Part shown: positions 45,695-57,399 of the stretch, piece after piece | Numbering within the stretch: position 1 is the stretch's first letter | Layout: each line of letters begins with the position of its first letter | Source: Aradus depressus | Lineage: Eukaryota > Arthropoda > Insecta > Hemiptera > Aradidae | DNA length: 64,000 nucleotides | Direction of reading: 5' to 3' | NCBI GenBank assembly: GCA_963662175.1 | Contig: OY759215.1 | Location: 56,871,213-56,935,212 of the forward strand | The notes under the pieces: model-generated | The model's database searches: none | What the model was told of the DNA's origin: nothing | Seen by the model: the letters and a program-made list of their open reading frames with translations, nothing else | Position numbers and translations under genes: made by a program

Positions 45695-47225
45695 GTCCGC
45701 CATCTCCCTCCTCTCGCATGTTCTACATAATTAGTCCGAAGCCCTTCACTCCCCCTTTATCAGAAACTGCTGCCTTCCACTGAATTGGTTTAAGTATCAC
45801 ATTAAATATCTTGTAATCAATCTCTGTATTCTAATTAACTTACACGTATGAAGTTTAGAATTAGTCTTGTTGATTTTCTATGGTATCCTTCTCAGGAAAA
45901 TGCATATTAACCGGTGTGTGCAGTGGAATCCTTGGCTTAAGGTCGTTTTACACGAACATTTTTCGCCTCGGTTCACATCGCATTTCATATCAACTGAAGC
46001 CTTGTGTTGTATTTACACGATCAAGCCACATATTGGTTTTCAGTCATCGCATTCACATAAGTTCACATAACAAGTAAAATAAAACCGTCGGAAAACTGTA
46101 ATTAGGCCTAAGAACCTTTGACTATGTGTCTTTTGCATCTGAAAGAACACGATTTCGAACCTCCCGTCGGTCCTTACAGTGAAGCAGTACAGATTCTCTG
46201 GTTGTGTGAAATTGGTCTCTTATAAGAAAATAAAGTTAAAACTAAAACAAATTAGGGGCGTGGTAAATTCTAGAAAAGTATTTTCATAATTTTTCGTTTT
46301 TAGAATCTTTTTTGTGTATTTTTTAATTATTATTTCACTTTTTACTAAACCCAGCTACTGACAATATTCTTTTACTATTTTAAATTTCTCTGTTGTATTT
46401 TTTCATTATATCCAGCTAACAACTCATTAAAAATTTGCTCCCACTTAATTGGAAAAAGAGCGGGGCGGAGCCGCGAAGGGGGTGAAGAAAAACACCCTAA
46501 GTCGGGGGAAAATATTTAAGAAGAAATAATGAAACCAGAGAAGAAAATAAATCAGGACAGCGACATTTTTCACGAAACAAAAAGAAAAGGAAGAAAAATA
46601 AATATTTAAACAAATTGTGCTCCAAGGAAAACAATGTGAGGCTACCCTGGAAAATATTATATCTGAGGTTGAATAATTTTTCTATCTTTTTCATTTTTAA
46701 GGAGAAACAGAAAAATAAATGGGATGTTATAGGAAAATGCCAATGTCTGGAGGTATTTGGATATACCAATGGAAAACACTTAAACTTAATCATTGTCAGA
46801 TTGGTTTAAGATTCAATTCTTGTTTTGCTTAGAATTTCAGATGTAAAATTTGTTTTGGTTTTCTTTCAAATATACATCATAAATGATCCTCGGGTGGAGG
46901 AAGTTACACTGTTGTGACTACAGTGAAACTTGTATATAACGGATATCGATGGGGACGAAATTAGTGTCCGTGTGAATCACCGTACTTCACCAGGACGAAT
47001 ATTGGTTGGCTTAGGGTGCCAAGTTTCCTTGTCCCGTCCCTGCCTTTTATTAAGAGAAGCTGAGAATAAGAAAAATGATTAAGAACAAGACAGATGATGC
47101 TGGCAACACTTCTTGGTTCGATATCATTTTGAGTAGTGAGAGACTCATTGACTCATGTTGTACTCGAAATTGGAAACAAAAAAAAACATTAATTACATTT
47201 TGACATTAAAACATTATAGTTAGAT
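45695..47225. other. No gene seen
   Basis: Several frames of 64-98 codons, all AT-biased and without domains. Confidence 0.5.
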
Positions 47226-47432
47226 ATTCTGACTAATGCTCGGGCTTCATGCTCACTACCAGAGCGCTCTTTCAGTGCTCTGGTGGACATGAGCCCAACT
47301 CTACTGTGGTTTAGTTGCCTAGGGTAAGGGGCCTTACGAGTACCTGACATCGTACCGTCTCGGGATCATCGTTTAACATATCATCCGAAGGACGGTGTAC
47401 TCGAAGTGTTTTTACTTCCGAGATAAAAAAAA
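47226..47432 (-). mobile_element. SINE-1, head missing
   Basis: It holds CTAATGCTCGGGCTTCATG, a shortened body with CAGAGCGCTCTTTCAGTGCT, and ATCATCCGAAGGACGGTGTA. Confidence 0.75.
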
Positions 47433-47434
47433 AA

Positions 47435-47645
47435 GTAGTAATGTACTTCTTCATAACGAATTAGTCAATTAACTTTTCGCTCCCTATCCAAAGTTTGCGC
47501 GTTTGAATTGAGGCCCCTCCCCTGAATCCCTCTTCCCTTGAGCCAATGTTGCTGAAAATTAATAAGTGTCGTCCTTATGGGATTTCAAATTCACATGTGA
47601 AATTTTTTGTTGATACATTCATTACAACGGCAGTGATTAGAGTAT
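47435..47645 (-). mobile_element. Family A, partial, reversed, next to SINE-1
   Basis: AATGTACTTCTTCATAACGA is the 3' end, and TCGTCCTTATGGGATTTCAA with TTGTTGATACATTCATTACA is a monomer. Confidence 0.65.
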
Positions 47646-47649
47646 TTGA

Positions 47650-48185
47650 GTTAAGTAATGTGCAACGTTGTCTCTTAAAAATAAATACTTTCTATATGAA
47701 TAGAATTTCACCTTATTTGAAATTCAGAGGCAATAATAAGGTTCATCACATAAACTATTCATTTATCATAAATATGCAATTTTGGAGATATATTCTAACT
47801 TTAAAGTTGCTCTCCTGTAAAACTAAGTGTTGTCCTGTGGCCATCCATACGTCCTGTGAAAAATTGTTATAAATTATTTTTATTAATTTAAATTATTTTT
47901 TTATTTTTTTCAGGTAAGACACATTGAATTTCTGTCAAAAGGTGGTAAGTAGGTTTTTTAATTATAATTAAAAATGAAAATTATTCTAAATGATAGATAT
48001 TGCGGTATACATATGTATATGAAATAAAACAAGATGTTATGTTCCCATTGTGTGCCAGACTCATATGTCACCATTTGGTGCGGTCTCAACTTCAATGTTC
48101 GTCTCCATACTGCACTAGATGATGGTGCAGTAGAACTGGTTCTGGTTGTAAACTAAGATGGAGAAAGTAGTTTTTTAATGTGTGT
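47650..48185. other. No gene seen
   Basis: AT-rich DNA between two family A copies. A 108-codon frame (47546-47872) starts inside the repeat and is not a credible gene. Confidence 0.5.
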
Positions 48186-48189
48186 GTAT

Positions 48190-48497
48190 GTGTGACTGTG
48201 TCATCCCGATAGACTGAATGTATGGACACGAATTTCATAGGTGTATCCATAACCTCATAAGGATGACAACTATTGATTTTCAGCCAAATCGGCCGAAGGG
48301 AAGGGGATCAGAGAAGGATTCCTCGGCTCAAAAACCCCAATAATTGCCAAGTTAGTTTAGACAAATAATTTAGTATTAGGATTGAAAAGTCAACTATTAA
48401 TTTTTAGCCAAAACGATCAATTGGTTATCGATTATAACTTAATTGAATATTCGTTCTGAGCCAAAAACATTGCCGGTGATCCACCGATGACTTTTTA
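48190..48497 (+). mobile_element. Family A, partial
   Basis: CATCCCGATAGACTGAATGT, TCAGCCAAATCGGCCGAAGG and CCGGTGATCCACCGATGACT cover monomer and 3' hairpin. Confidence 0.7.
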
Positions 48498-49200
48498 AAA
48501 CTTATATCCATAAAATTCATTTGGTTAATAGTTTGTAGATTAGCTAAAAATAAAAAAAAAATACAATTTTTAAGACCAATCTGCCCTCATTTGAATATTT
48601 ATTAGTTTAAAATTAATATTTTTTCCGACTATTGATAGTCGTTTGGAACAAAATAAAAATTTCGCTATTAAACCAAAGTAGTTGAAATGACAAAAAATAA
48701 AAATAAAATAAAATAATACGGAACCTTTTAACCGTTTGGCATTGATTAATCTTGTTCAATTTATGTCTACAGATTTCCACTATTTTCTCGCCCAATTGAC
48801 ACCTTTGTCATATAATGCCACTAAAATGCGCCTCCATTTTTCAGTCATACCGCAAACCCTGTGAATGAATCAGCCTAACGGCCGTATGAAATGGCCTGTT
48901 GTACAGGACATCCCCCCTCTGATGTTTCGGTTGTCTACCACTCAGCTAATCACGTGTAATGAGTCAGCCTGATTGGTCAATCAAGTGAGCAATCAAGCTG
49001 AGCAATCAATGTTGAGGCTAAACAAATACCGGTATCTCTGATGGGAGAAAATGACTGGTCATGGTTGGTCTTTTTATACCTGTCGTTACCAGGGCGTCCT
49101 AGGAGGGCTACTTGAAGGGTCCTGTTGAAAGTAAGGAAGGGCGCTTAGAATTCAGCGAAGGGTTCTTGTAAAACCAAAAAACCAATTGAGCTGGGGAACT

Positions 49201-49755
49201 AAGGGAGAGAAACGGCTAGAACCAAGGGAGAAGACTACTAGAACAGAGACATGAAGTAGCTAGTATGAAGGAAAGACTCCTAGTAAAACCATCGGAAGAT
49301 TTCATGTAAAACCGAAAAACTGATTGAAGGAAGAGCTGGAACTAAGGGAGAGAAACGGCTAGAACCAAGAGAGAAGACTACTAGAACAGAGACATGAAGT
49401 AGCTAGTATGAAGGAAGAATCCTGCTAAAACCAAGGGAAGGGTTTTTGTAAAACCGAAAAACTGATTGAAGGAAGAGCTGGAACTAAGGGAGAGAAACGG
49501 CTAGAACCAAGAGAGAAGACTACTAGAACAGAGACATGAAGTAGCTAGTATGAAGGAAAGACTCCTAGTAAAACCATCGGAAGATTTCATGTAAAACCGA
49601 AAAACTGATTGAAGGAAGAGCTGGAACTAAGGGAGAGAAACGGCTAGAACCAAGAGAGAAGACTACTAGAACAGAGACACGAAGTAGCTAGTATGAAGGA
49701 AGAATCCTGCTAAAACCAAAAGAAGGGTTCTTGTAAAACCGAAAACTTGATTGAG
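49201..49755. repeat. Minisatellite with A-B-A-B higher-order organisation, 142-143 bp units
   Basis: AAGGGAGAGAAACGGCTAGA starts units at 49201, 49344, 49486 and 49629. Units 1 and 3 carry GGAAAGACTCCTAGTAAAAC, units 2 and 4 carry GGAAGAATCCTGCTAAAACC, giving a 285 bp dimer period. A partial unit precedes it from about 49130. Confidence 0.92.
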
Positions 49756-49808
49756 TGATCTTGGGCTCAGCAGGCAAGCATCCTACTTCGGAACTACCGG
49801 CGCCACTT
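49752..49808 (-). mobile_element. Possible SINE head fragment
   Basis: TTGGGCTCAGCAGGCAAGCA and TACCGGCGCC resemble the first 55 bp of SINE-1 on the minus strand. The similarity is short. Confidence 0.4.
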
Positions 49809-49809
49809 T

Positions 49810-50826
49810 GTGTTCTACGTTAAATACAACACGACTATAACCTCCAAAAAAATCGTCAACAAAATGATTCATTAATGTATTCGTGCTCATTATTTTAATC
49901 AAATAAATTCAGGCACATTTTTCCTATTCATCATCATGCTCTATGTTGGCATTTGAAGATAGCCCCACTTGTTTTTACAGGAAGAGTTTATTATTGACCT
50001 TCCGCAAATTCCAAACTGGTTTGCAACCGTGTACCTTTGTTGTTCTCTGGCCGACTAGTTGACCGAGCCGTATTTGAGTTTTCCCCTTTTGTCAAATAAA
50101 ACTCGGAGCATGAACCTGATTCAGCACCAGGTTCATTTTATATTCCATTACCTTTTCTTGAATTCTCCGAGTTCTAAAGAAATATATATACCTATATTCT
50201 TCTATATATATATAGATGTATATATATAAAAATCATGGTTCCCTGAGACATACTTCAAGTGGCCCCCTGTGCTAGATCCTCGTGTTGCATGCTATGCTTG
50301 TCTGTTCTGTCTACTTGAGATATACCCCGTAGTTTCTCCCCCTCTTCCCAAATACGGACCCTCCCTTAGCAGCCTCTGGATTAGCTACTGAATATTTCAT
50401 CCCCTCCACTCCTTCACTCTCCCTCTATTTTTATAACCTGTTCACTTGCTTTGTTATTCTTCTCTATTCACGATAAATACGATCATAAGGTCCCTCGTTC
50501 ATTTTTATTAGTTTTAACTTGAAAAGAAATTTACGATGTTTTTTTTTTTTTATACAATTTTATTTTACCTTTGTTTGGTTGTGCGGGAATTTTAATGCGC
50601 TATATCTCCGAATCCAAAGGTACTATACAGCTCGAGTTTTGCATGAATTTTCTAGTAGCCTTAACAACCAATCTATTAATTTTGGTATGCCTACAAACTC
50701 TTCACACTTCTTTTTAAGATGTTTGTTCGGAAAATTACCCGTTACAATTTTTGACCAAAGATTCTCGCTAGATTTGAAGTAGAACGTTCAGGAGAATTCA
50801 GGCTTTTGGGAAATATGATATTACCA

Positions 50827-50861
<35 letters not shown>

Positions 50862-51070
50862 TTTTCTACATAGTAGTGGGGTATTAATTTAGACGATGTA
50901 CAAAGTACATTATGACAACTCAACTCTTATAATTCTCAAGTGATTTTAAACTCGGATAATCGCATTTGGAATCAAGGACCTACCTGAAATAAGCTCCGCT
51001 GTGAGCTTAAGAAATTAGTTTTCATGATATTGCGCCTAACTGAATATATATTTAATATATACACACATGC
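49810..51070. other. No gene seen
   Basis: AT-rich DNA with TATATA tracts at 50185-50230 and a long poly(A). An 87-codon frame (50519-50782) is not recognised. Confidence 0.5.
50830..50858. repeat. Long poly(A) run
   Basis: About 29 consecutive A beginning at 50830. No SINE or LINE body is recognised just upstream. Confidence 0.8.
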
Positions 51071-51072
51071 TG

Positions 51073-51200
51073 ACCCCGGTGTTGAGGTGGATAGCACTCC
51101 TGCCTACCAACCGAGTGTTATAGTGTCCGAGTTCTATCAAGATCAATGTAAGTTTAATATTTCTTCCGACTACTGATGTTCTTTTGGGATAGGCAACCTT
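51073..51200 (+). mobile_element. Possible decayed tRNA-derived SINE
   Basis: GGTGTTGAGGTGGATAGCAC, then CTGCCTACCAACCGAGTG and CCGAGTTCTATCA, resemble box A, anticodon arm and box B of an eroded tRNA-type head. The body is not recognised. Confidence 0.35.
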
Positions 51201-51389
51201 TAGACAGTCCATTGATTTTAACCAAAACATTTGAAGTCGACAAACACTCAAAACAGAGTTAGATAAATCCGAAATTGGCCTACCAAACCCTTTTATCGTG
51301 TGGGATCTGAGCGCACTCAACTGTATAAGTCAAAATTTATATTATAGAAACCAATAATTGTATAATAATAAGCCATACTTTACTTTCGA

Positions 51390-51700
51390 TGGCGCTATGG
51401 TCCTTGTAGAACCTGGGCCTCCGCAACGATCCTTCACCTTTCCTCTCTATTCCCAGCCCGCCGCCTCCACCTTCTTATGCTCATCGTCTTGAGGTCATCC
51501 TCTTGAAACAAGTTGGGTCTCCTTCTTCTCTGCCCTCTCGGGTGCTCCTTCTGTATTTTCGAGGCTCTGTCCTTGCTTCACGAGTGCCACCAGGTTCGTT
51601 CTCTTGTACAAGCTTTTCTTCGCTTTGATTTCTTCTTTAACATCATTCTTCTCAGGGATAACGGCCCCCAGGTACTTGAAGCTATCCACTCGGCCAGTTT
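51390..51700 (-). pseudogene. LINE reverse transcriptase C-terminal remnant
   Basis: The minus strand encodes V-D-S-F-K-Y-L-G-A-V-I followed by a charged K-E-E-I-K-A-K segment, the thumb-side motif common in non-LTR RTs. After a frame change it reads R-R-W-R-R-R-A-G-N-R-E-E, which recalls the end of such ORF2 proteins. It contains stops and shifts and ends near 51390 with no poly(A) visible. The clade is not certain. Confidence 0.6.
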
Positions 51701-52019
51701 CCTAGACTGGTGGTTTCAAAACGACATTTTACGGTTTTCGCCTTATATCTCGCAAACCAGAGGATCTATGAAAAATCCCATAGAATATAAAATGTACCTC
51801 TAAATATTCTCTACAATGTTTATTCGAAGATATTATTGATTAGATCATAAATATAAGCGGTATCTTATGAAATGAAAGCCCTGAAATATAATGTGGTCTT
51901 CATTTTTGTTCGATTTCAGCCAAAATATAATCAGATTTAAATTAGCTTATGTGATATCTTCATTACAAATTTCAAGTACAGAGCTACAATTGTTTTTGAG
52001 ATAGAGCGCTCTTGAAGTT

Positions 52020-52140
52020 CCAATCACATACAAACACACTGACAGAAAAGATGAAAGGAGGTTCAGGAGACCTTGAAACGTAAAAATCCATTGAAAACTC
52101 GATCACAGATTTCCGCACGATTACAATACTTCCTTTGTAA
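52020..52140 (-). mobile_element. Family A 5' end fragment
   Basis: CATTGAAAACTCGATCACAG, ATTTCCGCACGATTACAATA and CTTCCTTTGTAAG resemble the family A terminus in reverse, diverged. Confidence 0.4.
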
Positions 52141-52561
52141 GATATTAAAAATTGTAGATGATCTTGGATAAACTTGGGAGTCTTGGAATTTTATTTGTGG
52201 ACTTGGCTAGGCACCAACTGAATAGCCCCTTGCACTTCCTGACACCTAATAAATTTTCTTATAACATTTGATCATGATGAAGCATGCAAAGAAGGGAATC
52301 AATAGATAAATTAAGAGGTAATATTGTGAAGTTGGGCAACAGTGGATGGGTGGCGTGCTCGGCTTCACTTCCCACCCGGCCTGTCTTCGGGCAATAAATC
52401 CAAACACCCCAGTCCGACCCGCTAATCTAGACCTCACACCGCTATATTATTTAGACAGGCCCACACCTCTAATAGGGCAACGGTACAAATCAAAATGTCC
52501 CTAATAGCTTCCGTCTGGCACTTCGCGTTGTTTCGAAAAACCTTGCTTCACTTATGAAAAT

Positions 52562-52685
52562 ATGTGATGTGACCATAACAGGACTTTCTTATACCAACCA
52601 CTTTTGTACCATTCACCCTCCTTCTCAAATTCGTTTCATACTGTTGGTATTACTGGGTATAAAAAGTTTAATCAGAAATACCCTG
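52562..52685 (+). mobile_element. MITE family D, partial
   Basis: TGTGATGTGACCATAACAGG, CTTATACCAACCACTTTTGT and TATTACTGGGTATAAAAAGT match family D. Confidence 0.6.
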
Positions 52686-53019
52686 ATACCAACACACTAC
52701 TTTCATAAACCAGTTTGACATTTTCTCATTTTTTACAATTTAATAAAACACTACCAATAATAAAAAATATATTTTGTAATTCGTGGTTATGCGATAATTT
52801 AAATTATATTACTTACTTTACTTTCCATTTCACACTAATATTTCCTATGTTAAATTATTTTCCCTTCCTTGAGGCGCTATAACTTTGTTCGTATTGGTTC
52901 CATCTCAAATCTGATGACATAGTGGCGATTGAAAATTTTGGGTAAATCAAGGAAACGTCTAAAAATATGTTCATATGTGTTAGTAAGATGTTGTGGGACG
53001 AGATGTCTCATAGAAATAA

Positions 53020-53112
53020 GAGACGTTGCCACCGCTACGCTGTGTGGGTGGGATGTACGCTGTTGCGTTGAAATCCGGTTCCGGTCAAAAAACAACGTCT
53101 TTCATTTCTATT
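53020..53112 (+). repeat. Half copy of the 16.7 kb foldback
   Basis: CCGCTACGCTGTGTGGGTGG, GCTGTTGCG and CAACGTCTTTCATTTC match 16836-16934. The other arm is absent. Confidence 0.55.
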
Positions 53113-53314
53113 AGTCTAAAAATATGTGTTTCAAAACGACTTTTATATACGAAAAATCTTATTTTATGTAGAATGTGTCTTTCACTTTTCTCTACAACTT
53201 TTACTTACAGATTTTGATTAGGTCATAAATATATGCGGTATCTTGTAAAATGTACTTGTAAAATCGAATCAAAACTAATTTAGCTTACGTGACTTCTTGA
53301 TTCCAAATTTAAAG

Positions 53315-53372
53315 TTTCTTTTTTTTTCATTCTTGGAATCAGAGGATCGGAAAACATGAACTTCTGGAGAAC
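53315..53372 (-). mobile_element. Family A fragment
   Basis: TTTTTTTTTCATTCTTGGAA and CGGAAAACATGAACTTCTGG match part of the 5' segment. It is cut by the mariner-type MITE. Confidence 0.4.
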
Positions 53373-53376
53373 AATA

Positions 53377-54110
53377 TACAGGGTGTTCATTTTATCTTGA
53401 CCTGGTAAATAACTCGAAAAATAATGATTTTCCCAAAAAAAGCTTGAGACAAAAAATTTAGAGTAGAATTGAACGAATTATTTGCTGTAATAGGTAATAT
53501 AATATACTTTTTAAATAAATGAATACTTTTAACGTTCTTTATGAATTTAAAAAAAAAAGAAAAAGTTTTTGACCGTCCACCTATTTTTTTTTGCATATTT
53601 AGATTCCTGGGAAAAAATTAAGGGGAGGTTAAATGGGACATTTTTTTGTTAGACCAATATTAATGAATTTTATTGTAGTAAATGTTCAAACTGACGTCCT
53701 GCAGAGAAATATGGTAAGGGTGAAATTTAGGATTTCTGTTGGTAGTGTTCATAAAATATTGAAGAACCATAAATTTCACCCTTACCATATTTCTCTGCAG
53801 GACGTCAGTTCGAACATTTACTACAATAAAATTCATTAATTTTGGTCTAATAAAAAAATGTCTCATTTAACCTCACCCTAATTTTTCCCCAGGAATCTAA
53901 ATATGTAAAAAAAAAAAAAAATAGGTGACAGTCAAAATATTTTTTTTTTAAATTCATAATAAACGTTTGAAATTTTCATTTGTCTAAAAATTAGATTACA
54001 GCAAATAATGCGGTCAATTCTACTCTAAATTTTTTATCTCAAGCTTTTCTTGAGAAAATCATTATTTTTCGAGTTATTGACCTGGGTCAAGATAAAATGA
54101 ACACCCTGTA
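53377..54110. mobile_element. Mariner-type palindromic MITE, 730 bp, TA target duplication
   Basis: The ends read CAGGGTGTTCATTTTATCTT and its complement, flanked by TA. The arms (53379 to about 53729 and about 53768 to 54108) pair almost completely around a short loop. Two short open frames near 53633-53866 on opposite strands are the same arm sequence read twice, which explains their near-identical peptides. Confidence 0.88.
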
Positions 54111-54114
54111 TATG

Positions 54115-54683
54115 TTCTGAGATATTACTTGGGCCAAACGGAATATGTCATTAGTCGCCTTTATCTTGCTGGGCTAAATTTTGTTTCATGATATAGTGGC
54201 CCTTAATCCAAATCTGCCTGAGTTTATTGTCCATTCTGTATTTATTGAGAAAGGTTCTATCCAGTACAAGAATGCATTGACAATGATTCCAAGTATTTAC
54301 CTCTAAATGAAGGAGGATGTGTTGCTAAGACCTCGAGGTTCCCCAGAGAGAAGTGGCTGCCACCTTGGCCGGGTTATTCTGAGCTTGACAGCAGTTCTCG
54401 TTGAATACTTCCTCTATCCTTGCTTTGTTCAACCATCAACGAAACCTTCGAACCAGCTTTCTCATTTTCCTTATTCCGCAGGGTTCATACCAAAAACCTG
54501 GAAAATTCAGGGGAATTAATTTTTCCGGGAAAAATTCTGGAAATATACATATTTAGAATATTGACTATTAGTAGTTAGGGAAATTGATTCATGTAGAGGT
54601 TTTGCATGAATTACTTACTGTTTTATTGTAATTCTGTGTTTCTTATACTTCTCTGGGATGTTACATTGTTGATTAATTACGGC
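54115..54683. other. No gene seen
   Basis: Two 70-codon frames without domains, otherwise broken DNA between two foldbacks. Confidence 0.5.
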
Positions 54684-54855
54684 ATTTCTTCCAGAGGTGT
54701 CTTCTTATTCTTTTTTCCGACAATATTTCGGGACTCTTACAAGTCCCTTCTTCCGGTCACTATGAACGATTGGTTCATGGACTTACAAAAGTTCCGAAAT
54801 ATTGTCGAAAAAAAATAAATAAAAATAATAAGAAGACACCTCTGGAAGAAATTTC
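54684..54855. repeat. Foldback repeat
   Basis: ATTTCTTCCAGAGGTGTCTT at the left end pairs with its complement at the right end, followed on each side by CGACAATATTTCGG and its complement. The loop holds GGTCACTATGAACG. Confidence 0.75.
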
Positions 54856-55061
54856 AGGAGCTAATCACTGTTTCAATGCGTTACTACTCCTCCCTAAAAA
54901 AATAATTCTAATAAGCAGCTGTTCCAGTGACAGATACCTGCTACAAAATAACAGAGCCCCAAATATCAGGTCATCCGTAATATGGATCGTTTCCTCGCCT
55001 TGACAAGTTGATCTAAAGCTAAAATAATATAAAATGAATAAAATAAATAAACTATCTAATA

Positions 55062-55812
55062 ATTACTTCCCCAGCTATATGAAGTATAGGGGAAGTCATG
55101 TAAACGGTCAGCAATTCGATGCAGAGTTAAAACAACGGAATTTCATGTTTTCCGGCCTCTAGATTAAAAATATGAAAGAAACATTTCTGTCTGTGAGTGG
55201 GTCTGTGAACACGATAACTCCCAAACAAATCAATGTTTCGACACAAAATTTTACATGTGAATTCAGAACCCTCTAACGACAACACCTATTGTTTTTCAGT
55301 CAAATCGACCGTAGGGGAAGGGGGGTTAGGGGAGAGTTTAAAATCAAAAACTCTAATAACTGCAATTGTAATGAATGTATCATCGACACAAAATTTCTTA
55401 TGTGAATTCAAAACCCCCATAAGGATGGCACTCAATAATTTTAAGCGGAATCGGCATAAGGGGAAGGGGGATCAGAGGGGGGCTCAACACAAAAACCTCA
55501 TTAACTGCCGATATAATGAATGCATCGACTTGAAAGTTCACATTTAAAGTCAAAACCCAATAGCAACATTACTCGTCAAACTTCAGCGATGTCGACTGAA
55601 GGGAAGGGGAGAGGGCTCAATTCAAAAACACTTATAACTACCCATGTAATGGATTTATCGATACAACATTTAGTTTGAGGATTTAGAAGCCCCTAAGTAA
55701 GTCAACTATTGAATATTAGCGCAAATGGTCGACTGGTTTTGGAGGGGGAGCGAAAAGTTAATTGATTAATTCGTTCTAGGGAAGTACATTGCCGGTGATT
55801 CACCGACAACTT
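55062..55812 (+). mobile_element. Family A element, fullest copy
   Basis: It begins ACTTCCCCAGCTATATGAAG with a GGGGAAGT partner forming a terminal stem. It then has a 5' segment, about four diverged monomers of 135-140 bp each starting near TAACTGCNNNTGTAATGAATG, a GATTAATTCGTTC segment, an inverted CTAGGGAAGT motif at 55776-55785, and a CGGTGATTCACCG hairpin at 55793-55805 followed by poly(T). No coding frame. The class is unresolved; subterminal inverted motifs, internal tandem monomers and a 3' hairpin recall Helentron-derived DINE-1 elements. Confidence 0.8.
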
Positions 55813-55954
55813 TTTTTTTCTTTAACTTATTCCATATAAAAAATATGTTTAATACTAACATAACTAAACGATAAAATAGCTTTAACAGGTTTAAATAAAT
55901 GCAAATTAACTACAATAGTTTAATAACATATTTCGGATAAATAATGTAACAATA

Positions 55955-56305
55955 TATTCTTTCTTTTCTATATTTCGCACATTGGGACCTGATGAAGGGA
56001 CGTAAGAAAGTTGTGATAAAGACAAAAATAGTTATCTTAATTTTTATTAAACTGAAAAATGTGTCTACTTATTAAAAATGTATCTATGTATTAATTTTTC
56101 TTTTATACTCATATATTTTTAAGTATTTATTTATTCAGGTTTTATTAATTTCATTTTACTTGTTTCAATAGTTTTGTTATTACTACTAATCATAGATGTG
56201 TTAGACTCAAGTAGTTATAAATCTAATTTATAAGCTATCTTAATGCATAAATTCTTTAGACCTATCCTATCGTTTAACAGAAATAAATGCATTATTAACA
56301 ACTTC
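55955..56305 (+). repeat. Family C repeat, 3' half
   Basis: It is clearly homologous to 17404-17770 across about 340 bp, starting with TATATTTCGCAC and ACCTGATGAAGGGACG, and ending TTTAACAGAAATAAATGCATTATTA. Confidence 0.65.
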
Positions 56306-56344
56306 TAAGTTGAGGAACGCGGACATATTGTGGAATTTGTAATA

Positions 56345-56822
56345 AATAAATAAAACAAACTTATTTTTTGAAATATTGTCTATTCCACTAAAGATATTTA
56401 TAAAAATAAAACTACCGGTTTCGGCCTCACACCATCGTCAGGTCTAGTTATGAACTAAGTTGGTTTGCAGAGTGCGACCCCTCCAATACATCTCTGGTGA
56501 AAGGTGCCACTTCAATTAGTGAATCTTAGAGTGCGTGACGTGTAGTCAATTATACATTGGACAGATGGGACGTCGTTTTAAAGACAGGATCAGTGTTTTG
56601 TCAAATATTTCATGATGTAGCTAACGGTTAAGCCGGGGGATTCCCTAATTGAAGTGGCACCTTTCACCAGAGATGTATTGGAGGGGTCGCACTCTGCAAA
56701 CCAACTTAGTTCATAACTAGACCTGACGATGGTGTGAGGCCGAAACCGGTAGTTTTATTTTTATAAATATCTTTAGTGGAATGGACAATATTTCAAAAAA
56801 TAAGTTTGTTTTATTTATTTAA
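56345..56822. repeat. Foldback element, about 176 bp arms
   Basis: The left arm 56345-56520 and right arm 56646-56822 are almost perfectly complementary (one mismatch seen in the outer part), with a spacer of about 125 bp. Each arm has an ACCGGTTTCGGCC / CATCGTCAGG motif. Nothing coding is in the spacer. Confidence 0.85.
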
Positions 56823-56824
56823 AT

Positions 56825-57399
56825 ACATTATTATTATTATTCCTGCTTTGTTTCCTCCTGATGACCCGAGTTTAAGGGTTTTGAACTTGACTGAGTCTGG
56901 CTGCTCTGCCCTGTGTTTGTTGTTGAATGCTCAAGGTTCACTCCTTGCCCTCCCCCCTTGGAGGCTACGAATGACTAGATAGCACCAAAGCACACAATTT
57001 TGAGCAGAGTTCCCCTCCCTAAGGCCCCCTTATTTGTAAGTCAATTTGTCTCAAAGCAACCAAAACGAGTTATTAGGACACATATTCATTCCCCTTGCCA
57101 ACCCTTCTCCAAACTTTAATTTCAGTCTAATAAAGTGCATCTAAGTGAAGTGTGGGTGCCACGTGTGCTACAGCCATCTACATGGAAAACAGATGCTTTC
57201 ATATTGAGTTCTGAAATACCAGTTCATCGTTCAACAGGAATATCACAGATTGTACGACAGGATTTTCAGAAGCTTCTCTTGGTCGGATTTTCATCTTTAT
57301 TGAATTTTAAAAACCAATAGATGTTAAGGAGGCCGGACTGACAAGTCACTACTTTTCTTTTAAAGAAAGTCATCAGTGAATCATGAGCAGTGCGGATCC
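56825..57399. other. No gene seen
   Basis: Somewhat GC-richer unique DNA. A 61-codon frame (57135-57320) is not recognised. Confidence 0.45.

Noticed and set aside
45303..45730. Repeat-containing secreted or structural protein
   Set aside because: The frames follow the 85-87 bp minisatellite, shift between units and have no start context or domain.
53633..53866. Two conserved small proteins on opposite strands
   Set aside because: They are the two arms of one palindrome read in both directions.
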